From positions 66,040,020 through 66,104,019 of the forward strand of contig NC_059471.1 in NCBI RefSeq assembly GCF_018139145.2: DNA of 64,000 bases, in the 5' to 3' direction. Numbering within the stretch: the first letter of the stretch is position 1; each line of letters opens with the position of its first letter. Under the pieces are notes generated by a model. It was not told the origin of the DNA. It searched no databases and saw nothing but the letters and a program-made list of their open reading frames with translations. The stretch comes from Gymnogyps californianus. Taxonomy: Eukaryota > Chordata > Aves > Accipitriformes > Cathartidae. A program made the translations under genes and the position numbers. Positions 55,405 through 64,000 of this stretch are shown here, one piece after another.

Positions 55405-57270
55405 CAAAGTTTATGCAGCTAAAAGAACCACGTTCCCCCAGGAGTCCTAACGGTATGAGGGGCCCCGAGCCAATGAAGATGACATGCCACAAGTACATCT
55501 GTGCAGCACAGTTACGTACACGTTAGATCAGCTAGTCAGCTACACTGGCCTGGCGAGAGGAAGCTTTAAGAGAGCCATGGACCATCAAGTGAGGGCAAAT
55601 CTCACAGCCAAGGCAGGTTGATGTTTGTCACAACAATGACAAAGAGCAGTGTTTTTGAGGACTATTAGCCAGAGTTAATGTTTACAGTAACATGCTTTTT
55701 CATAAAGAAAGGGGTCAAATTAGGAGCATGGGCTACTGTATTTTCTTTCTTCCGCAGTTGGGGATCACAACACGCTCTTACCATGTAAATGAGGGGTGAA
55801 ATAACAGATCCTTTTACACTGTTTTTCGAGCAGACAGGATTACAGCGCAGATTGTGTTGTGAAACAAAGAATAGCTCCACAGGAGCCATGACTCTTCCTA
55901 TGAATCATTCTGTCCCCCCTCTCCCCTTCCCATACACCCTTTCTTTTTGTAATTTTTCTTAAAGGCAAATATCTTCTAGATGGGAATGCCATACTAACTG
56001 AACGGCTGGACTTAAAAATGGCTAAAGTTGGCTGTTTACTAGCTACAATTTTATTTAATAAGTAGTGACTGATAATGGTTATTTGCCTTCCTACTCGGAG
56101 ACAGAAAATACACTTTAAACATAAGCATATGCATTGTCAAAATTATAAACATACCCTTCCCCTAAAGTGCCAAATAGAAATAAAAGTCATAATAAACCTC
56201 CAATATCAGGAGAGAAATTGGGGTGGAGGGCCTGGAGAGATGGGGTGTATGTTTTTCTGTGTAATGTTATGTTAACAACAGCTATGAGTGAAGAGAAATT
56301 ACATATGGAGCCATGCTGACATTTACAGCAACTGTTGTGGAGAACCCGAAATATATAATAGAGGAAATAAGAGAGTTGGAGTTAAAAGGTTACATCACAT
56401 TTAGAAATCGAAGGAAACAAGCGTTGCAGTTCATGATTATACAGGTGGAGAAAGGATTACAGGTGCGTCTAAGGACTGCTTGGAGAGCATTAATGGACAT
56501 TGTTTCCCTGTAACTTTCAATGGGTGATTCGTCAAATACTCCCTGATGTGTGTTTCGAAGTAAGTGCTTCTTTTTGTGCATCCAAGGTGCTCTGTTCATA
56601 TTCCCAAGGGCTGGTTTTGCTCCCTGGAGCAAAGCAGGAGAAGTCATGGGTCTGCCCTGACTTGCACTGACTCGCGCTGACTCGAGAAGCTTTTTTGGTC
56701 TGAATCTAACATCCAGTGACTTACAACATAAAGTAATGACAAAATCTCATTTTTCCTGACCCTCTATCCTGGGAACAGGGGCACAGCAGCCAGATCAGCA
56801 GTATAGCACAGAAACATAATTTTAAGCCAGAAAAATGCTATCTAGCTGCTGAAGCCTGCTCTCTTCTGCAATGCTCAGCGGCTGGCCACAATCTGGCCCG
56901 AAGTATATTCACTTGCAGTAACACTGACAGACATTATGTGTCACTTATCACTTCACAGTAATTTCCTGGATTCAGCAATTATTTCACTAATGTTTTGTTT
57001 CAAGTCTTCAAAAGTGTCTAAGTGTCCAAATTTGATTTTTCATGCATATAAGCAGTCTTAAGAAGCTGTGGCACTTTTGTACAAAAGATGATGTTTCAGG
57101 AGCTCACTGCAGGATGAATATCTGCTATAAATATTATTTCTGTGAAGCAGTAACATTTGAATGCACACATATATTCCAGGCATTTTTCTGGGAAAGTATT
57201 TTTTCAAATTATTCTTAGTGACTTATCGAGATGCTGTTGATGTACGAATCAGTAACAAACAAATGCAAAT
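55405..57270. other. Noncoding stretch
   Basis: No exon. 56930-57060 is mildly enhancer-like (CAGCAATTATTTCACTAATG). Nothing firm. Confidence 0.45.
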
Positions 57271-57275
57271 TCCTA

Positions 57276-57366
57276 TGAAAAAGGAAAAGGAAAAAGGAAA
57301 AAGGGAAAGAAGGAAGGAGAGGTGAGGGAAAGAAAAGGAAAAGGAGAAGAAAAAGAAGAAAAAGAG
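57276..57366. repeat. Polypurine GGAAA-type tract
   Basis: Ninety bases nearly pure A/G on the + strand with a single T. Potential triplex-forming sequence. Confidence 0.9.
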
Positions 57367-60300
57367 TTCTAACACACAGAGGAGTGAATATGAGCCTTGA
57401 AACAGCCTAAGGACGGGTCACAGGAAAAACACAAAGTAGATACGGCTTTATGTAGGAGATACAGTCACAAACAAGACATTCAACTTGTTAAAAGACATTT
57501 CTAAGCGCTTATGCTTCTAAAGCACCATCTCCAAAAGGAAACAAGATTTTCATTTTAGTAAGTACATAGCACATCAAGGCTGATCAATTTGTTGATGTGA
57601 ACATTCGAGAGGAAAGATTACAGCAATAAAGGTTCTGACATGTAAATGAAAGTAGTTGGGTTAGACTAAAAGAATATTGTAAAATGTCACGTGTGCCCAA
57701 CTTTGTAGACAAAATCCATATGATTTTGGAGGGGGCTTCGTGATCACGTAATTAAGGACTGTGAGGGTGTCAGCACACCTGGATTAGAATGAGTTTCGTC
57801 ACTGGTTTTGTGAACACAGGTTTAACTGCACGCACAGCCCCAGGAACCACGTGTTCCTGGGCAGACTGGGGATGGAAGCTTTGCCATTATATAAGTTTTA
57901 AGTATTTCATTAAGAAAATCCAATGAGGGCTTTTGGACAGGAAAATTACAGGATTTAGCCCAAATGTGAGGAATCTTTGGGTTCCTAGTTAATTATGATC
58001 CGCTTTGTTACAGTAGCAGAAATAGTGCTAGACAAAAAGAGACAGTTCTTGTCTTGAACAGTATGCACTTACTATTATTTTATTTGTATTCTTCCTCCTT
58101 AAAATTAGCCACGGCTTATAAAGTATCCACAATAAATCCAAACAGTGGGATGGAGACAGAGATTGACTAAGTGAAACTTGCCCTAAGTGTGCACCCAAGA
58201 GATCAACAGAAATCAATTTGTCTTGCAGAGGTAGGTGGTTATACATAAAAGCTGAGAAAAATCATACTGGAAGCCACAGGAACACTTTCAAGTGGGAAAA
58301 TTGGGGGTTGCCTACTGCATATGCCCTTGCTGCTGGAGAATGTGTGTATGTGTGTGCGTGCGTGTGAGTCACGGAGAGACATACCGAGAGACAGAGAGTG
58401 GAAGAGAGAACAAGAGAAAGAGGGGAAGAGAAAAAGGGAGGAAAAAAGAAATCACTAGAGACATGCAGATGCAAAAGCGCAATGGTTGTATTAAATTATT
58501 TTGAGCTTTTCGTACAACTTACATAATTCTCAAGTAGAAGAAAATAAAGCCATAATTTATGCACAGTTCTCCCTAGCAAGTAAAAAAAAAAGAAGTTATT
58601 TTTACAACCCTCTATATTGATTGTATTTTTAGAACACTTTCTAAAATAAGTGGAGAATTCAATCCTACACTCTGAGGCATGTCAATTTGTGCCCACATAG
58701 TCGATGGAAAGATTGAACCCTAAGTGCAGATCATGACATTCTGCTGTGATAAAAGCTGTTTCTGTTTGCTTTAACACTCATGCATAGTGGTAAATGCCAC
58801 CTGTGACACATTGGGATAAGTATAACTATCTCTATTGCATCCAGTGATTGCAATACACTGAAAGTTGTTTCTGAAAGTTACCTGACTCTCTCTACTTAGA
58901 TAACTTAATTTTCTTTAAGTGTTTTAAGACAGGAGAAAGCAGTCAAGCTATAGATACAAATAAATTTCACTTGCCAGGAGTTTTTTCAGAACATGATACC
59001 AATTAACAAAAAATAATACATGTCTTAACAGAAAATCAGTCTGTGATCTACTTAAGCATATGCTTCCTTCTAACCCTGTTCAGGAAAAGCCTTGAACTCT
59101 TGCTTAGATCCTTCTTAATTGTGCCTGTAGGCATTGCTTAATCAACGTTATGGTAGATATCCATTCACCCAACTACTGCCCATCATATGTTTTTATGCAT
59201 GTAAGGACATGTATATATTAATAATCAAGATCTGGGCAGAAAAGTGTCTTTCAGCCTACTCTTTTCATTGCCTCCCAGACACTGGCTTCTTCTTGTACCA
59301 TCAAATGAACTTGTTTCCACTATTATTTAAGTCGCTGTGGTTATGAAGGCAGAACCAGAAACTGCCAGAACCATCTAAATCAATGAAAATCTATTGCTCA
59401 GGAAACCTGAACATGTCTCACAACATTATCTTCCTGGAGATAAGGGCTAGAAGATTGCTATGCTGCCAGTGGAGTATTTATTTTTGTATGGTGTGAAAGC
59501 TCAGAGAGGGCAGCAGGCTGGCAGACTGCCTTCCCATGAAAACTTGTGCAACTTTTCCAACTGTCTCTTCATCCTCCAGGTGCCTCCTGCTTCAGAAAGC
59601 TGTTTGCTACCGCGAACCTCCCAAGGAAGCCTGTGTACGTGTTTTTGATTGACTTTGATGGCGACTATAACTATTATCTGTTAATCAGCTTTTCGGGTGG
59701 GGAACCAGCTATCCTGTTTGTCTGGGAACTCATACGCCGAGGTTCTGGTCCACGCATGGAGCTCCTGGACACGGTGCCAGCCCATGTATTATGAATTACA
59801 TGGCAGGAACAAATTCTCTTCTTCTCTAGCCGTGTTGGCTGTCCAGGTCCTTGTCCGCCATAAGGATGAAGAAATGTCATGTTCCAACTCCAAAAATCCT
59901 TCCTGCTCCCTCCTCTGTGCTGCAGCCCACGCTGGCCTAGTTTTGAAACATGCTGGATAACGGATGTGAGCAGCTAAAATTTCCTTCCTGTGTAAGATAA
60001 TGTGCCCTTTCTAGTATTAATTTCTAGAGGACTCCAAGCTCTTTAGCAATTTAATAAATCCAGGTGGGCACTAAAAAAATAGTGACTGTTGAGAGGCCCT
60101 CTGATAATAATAAATAAGTGAAAATGGCAGTTTGTTAAAATTTTGCTGAGAAACTATTTTTGTCCTTTGGCAACATTTTGTTACTTTGCTTGCATGCCTC
60201 GGTGTGTTTCCTACCGAGCTGGCTATATAGTTTTATAGATATAACAATACATATGCACGCATGCATTATCTATATATCTCTTGTTTGCTAAACCTGAAGT

Positions 60301-60690
60301 AATTTATGTAATTATACACATAATGTATTTTATCCAAATACACAAAGAAGATTTTTTTTTAAATGCCACTTAGGATCTAGATTTAACTTAAACCACTACT
60401 TAGTCTATCTTCCTTAATAGGATACTAAAAAGGAATTTTATGACAACATTATCAGTAGCATTTTGCTGATAATTAGAATAACAATAATAATACTGAGATA
60501 TTTTTTCAGTAATAATGGTGTTATTAATGAGATTTTTATGAAAGACAGACTTCTTCAGTATAATTATGAAAATTGATCTTTTGCATTTTACTTATTCACT
60601 GAAATCAGATAAGTGGCTTAACTACATGTATTATTTCTAATAAATATTCAAAAGAATGCATTTAAACAAGGCACCTCATTCTATTCTTGC
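57367..60690. other. Gene-desert sequence
   Basis: No supported exon. A GT-rich run (58340-58367) followed by a purine-rich tract (58373-58450) is the only notable simple sequence. 60300-60620 is very AT-rich with TAAT cores. Confidence 0.45.
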
Positions 60691-60699
60691 TCATATTCC

Positions 60700-60865
60700 T
60701 TGCATTTAAATAAAAGTGTAATTGCTCTGCTTTTTTAAACTGCTAGTTTGGATTAGCTGTCTAACCTGTACAGTGTAGCTGTTTGCTGTTTGCATTTTTA
60801 ATAGCTTTATTACCATTTGGTGAAGCCTTAATTTCTCACTCCCTTGAAGAGTCCTGCCTTTAAGT
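60700..60865. promoter_or_regulatory. Candidate conserved noncoding element
   Basis: GTGTAATTGC, TTGGATTAGCTG (bicoid-type), GTTTGCATTTTTAATAGC and ACCATTTGGTG (E-box-like palindrome). CpG-poor. Inference. Confidence 0.35.
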
Positions 60866-63800
60866 CAGCTCTACAATTTAACCAGCAATGATCTGTCAAG
60901 ATAAGATAAAGACCTACACCAGATGAAATGCAGTATTTTTGTGTAGCATTCTGTCATTGTTAAAGGAAAGATCTGAGTATGTCAAAATGTAACACCTGAA
61001 AGTTTAATAAACTTTGTAGCATAATTTTACAGTTCACATTTTAAAATAAATTGTTCTAGAATACATTAGCTTGTTCACTAGTGAAATCAGTTAAATATCT
61101 ATATAAATATGTTTGGGTGAAGGGAGCCAGCAGTTTTTCAACAAGGATAAAAGTTCTTTCAGTTTTCAAGCCTCAGATTAAGTCACTTCTGAAAATCCTT
61201 GTTTCAATTCAGTTCTATTAACTCTGCAGTTTCCTCGTAACTCCTTCATAATATTTGGCCATAACATCACTGCAGAGGTTCATTAAATATTGCAAACATT
61301 CTTTTTTTAGAGTTGTTAATACTGAGGTAATTGAAGTGAAGCGTACTTAACTCCTCACTTTCAGGACTCGGGCTGCTCTTCAAGCATTCCTATTTCTTTT
61401 CACTTTCCTGTTTCACTTATTCATGCAAGTAATGTTTTTTTTTAAAAAGAAATATATGAAGATTAAGTCCTAAATCCATGTTAGGGTAAAATAGTAGCTG
61501 AACTGTGTCAGCTATATATGAACTAGTACATTTATAGGACAGAAGAATGAAGAATGAGTTTCTCAGTTCTACCTTAGCAGAACCTGCTATTCCACATGCA
61601 AATGGACATTAATGTCTTTCATCTAACCAGGCATATTCAATGAAAATGGCAGAAGTGTAGGCTCTGTGAGCTACTCCTGAGTCCATGAGAGTAGATACAG
61701 AGTCAGATACACGATCAGGAAGGGAAGACCAGAGCACTATGCGTGGGAGTGTTTGGGCAGCCTTCTGTCCAAATGCTGCACCCCTATGCCCTCTGGACAG
61801 CTTGGGCTGTGCTGTGATCTTTCTCTGCACAACCCAGGAAGGGAAGAAGCTTTAGGATTTCACACCCAAGATTTTAGATTTTTTTTTTTTTTTTGAGTAA
61901 CTGAGCTCTTATGGATATTGCTTTTTCCCTTTTTTAAAAAAAAAAAAAAAAAGAAAAAGGTGCAGTAAGATAAAAAGCCGGTGCTAGTAGCTGTTTGCAG
62001 GTATTCAGCTCAGCTCACTCCTTGGGCTCAAGCTGTTGTCTCTCTCCACAATGACCTGCCCGCCCCTCTTAGGTTGGTTAAACTTTCCCAGGGCAGCTTT
62101 GCTAAAACATACAATTCCATGAAATGGTTCCATGTTGATGAACCACCATTTTTCAGTGAAAAAGATCTGCTTTGCTGCCAAATTCCCCAGTCTATTTAAC
62201 TTCAGTATTCCATCTTCCTGGGCTTGTTCTGCAATGACCTATATAAAGAAGCAGCCCGAAATGGTCTTTTGGAGGACTCTGAAGGTTTGGCACCACAGAC
62301 TCTGTATTAATTACAAATACCATAGTACAGTGTATTTCCATTTCTCACAGTCAGTGATTTATGAACTGCAGAGCCATCATTGAATAGGCTTTGACTTATG
62401 AGAATCAGACCCTGCCCGAAACAGCAAAGGTAGTTAATAATTTAGCTCTGCTTTGACATAAACTTGGTAGTTCTGTGGGCCTTGGTTATTAGTTATGAGG
62501 AACAGAATCCAATTCTTAGAACAAACAGAAAAGATATATCTGTAATAAATACATCCACTGTGTGCTTCATCAAACACACTGCTGTCAGAAAATCTGTTCA
62601 ATTTTAAGGTTAAGGCCATAGGATTATTTTATATAGCTCACATGAGAAAGGCCCATAGGATGTGGTCTTTCCAGGAAAAGCACTGAGATAGAAAACTCAC
62701 ATTTAAGAAATAGGTGCATTTAAAATTAGGCTCCTAAGTCCATTGTTAGGGACTTAAAAAATATTTAGGACTTAAAAATATTTAGTAGTAGTTGCTACTT
62801 CATGGCAACCATGGAAGGCAGCTCAGTGATAGTCATTATCCCTGTTCCATAAACAGTAGTACGTGATATGTCAATAGCAATTCTAGCACTGATGTGTGTT
62901 GGAGAATTTTCCCATGATAGTGATGCTGATTACTGGCCTGGCTTATAGCTGCTAAAATACATTTTAAAGGAAGATCAAAACATATAAAAATTTTCTAATT
63001 TGACTTTGCAGGGTGACCAGTGTTTCTTTTTCTACATGGATATTTGGGAGTTGAAAATGGGAATAAAGGCAGCTTACGAACAATGTCACAAGCCTGTAGT
63101 CTATGAAAAATCATGAGAAAGCCTGCAGTGGGTGCAGCCCTTAAGGAATGCTGAATGTCTGTGGGTCTGCTTGAAATATACTTGCTACAAGCACAGGTCT
63201 CCATTGAACAAAGCATTTAATCACATTCCTAAGTCTATACTTGTGCTTAGGGCCTGATCTGTGTCTCAAGGACTTTTTGGAATTGCAAACTGACATTCCT
63301 ATGCTCTGGCTTCCTCTGAGAGATACAGTTTAGACCAGGGGAAAGGGTTCTTCGAAGGCTGAATTCAATCAGCTCACAAGACCACAAAATACATAGGGGC
63401 AAAAGAGCTCATCTGCCAGCATCAAGGGCCAGGAGATCAGCATCTCTTGCACGGAGACTTGAAGCTGTGTAAGACATCCCCTCTTCCAGCCATACTAAGT
63501 GAAAGCGGTACTGCGTTGAGATGCTGATCCCTGACCATCACGGGAGGTTACTACTTCAGCAGCTCTGGCTGTGTGAACAATCCTGTAAGGCACTTTGGCA
63601 GAAAGCAGCCGGGTTAATGCCAGCTGCCCAACTCATCCAGGCTAACCCAGGCAGCTTTGCCCGCAGAACAGCAGCAACGGTGACCTCCAGGAACAGGCTG
63701 GTGACACCCTTGTCTGACACAGCTCTTTGCACAGTAAATATTGACTTTTAACCTGATTATTTTCTCCACAGTCTGAAGTGAGGCATGGATACAAACATCT

Positions 63801-64000
63801 CTTCATACTAGCAGCCCAAGCCTACATCAACCTGAAAAAACATTTATACAAGCGTGAATCAAGACAGAAGGTAGAGCCTCCCACCGAACAGGAGGAACGA
63901 TGCGCCCGACAGAGCTGAAGCCAGCTGGACTTCAAAGGCCTAAAAGCCTTCCTGAGCTGCAACCTTACAGCTGCTATCTCAAAACAGTCTCAAAACAGGA
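60866..64000. other. Gene-desert sequence to the window end
   Basis: No supported exon, RNA gene or transposon. T16 at 61879-61894 and A17 at 61936-61952 are simple runs. Frames near 61609-61830 and 63521-63751 have no recognisable domain. The last few hundred bases are unremarkable. Confidence 0.45.

Noticed and set aside
63521..63751. Possible terminal exon near the window end
   Set aside because: No domain or convincing splice sites; composition like the surrounding desert.

Overview
The window looks like a bird (or at least archosaur) chromosome segment around the neural transcription factor gene SOX1. Three things point there. A CR1 LINE with the typical avian 3' end (ATTCTGTG-ATTCTG) lies at 54.06-55.40 kb. 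A degraded L3/CR1-like LINE lies at about 45.1-45.5 kb. Interspersed repeats are otherwise sparse, and no mammalian-type LINE or Alu/B1 SINE was seen. No species can be named from the sequence alone.

The only protein-coding gene I can support is the intronless SOX1 gene on the + strand. Its core promoter is near 17.39-17.50 kb (CRE-like site, POU octamer, inverted CCAAT box, TTTAAG box). The 5'UTR is about 0.83 kb, the coding region is 18331-19450, and the 3'UTR probably ends near 20.59 kb. As written, the coding sequence is broken by two single-base losses: one inside the GGC/poly-glycine tract (18409-18450) and one at 18738-18741. Each end and the HMG box are otherwise intact, and restoring two bases gives a length divisible by three (373 codons plus stop). 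This looks more like consensus error in very GC-rich sequence than a dead gene.

From about 5 to 36 kb the locus is a chain of CpG islands separated by AT-richer blocks full of homeodomain, TALE, SOX, E-box and POU-like motifs. This is the usual structure of a Polycomb-regulated developmental regulator with clustered enhancers. I list these blocks as candidate conserved noncoding elements; conservation could not be tested here. Several hold precise symmetric motif arrangements: a SOX palindrome, overlapping TALE palindromes, E-boxes 11 bp apart, an inverted NKX2-like pair and an inverted GATA-like pair.

From about 36 to 64 kb the sequence is AT-richer and gene-free (a gene desert), with more candidate enhancers, the two LINE copies and simple repeats. 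Many long open frames in the GC-rich part are artefacts of base composition and are not annotated. No RNA genes, CRISPR arrays or bacterial-type features were found.
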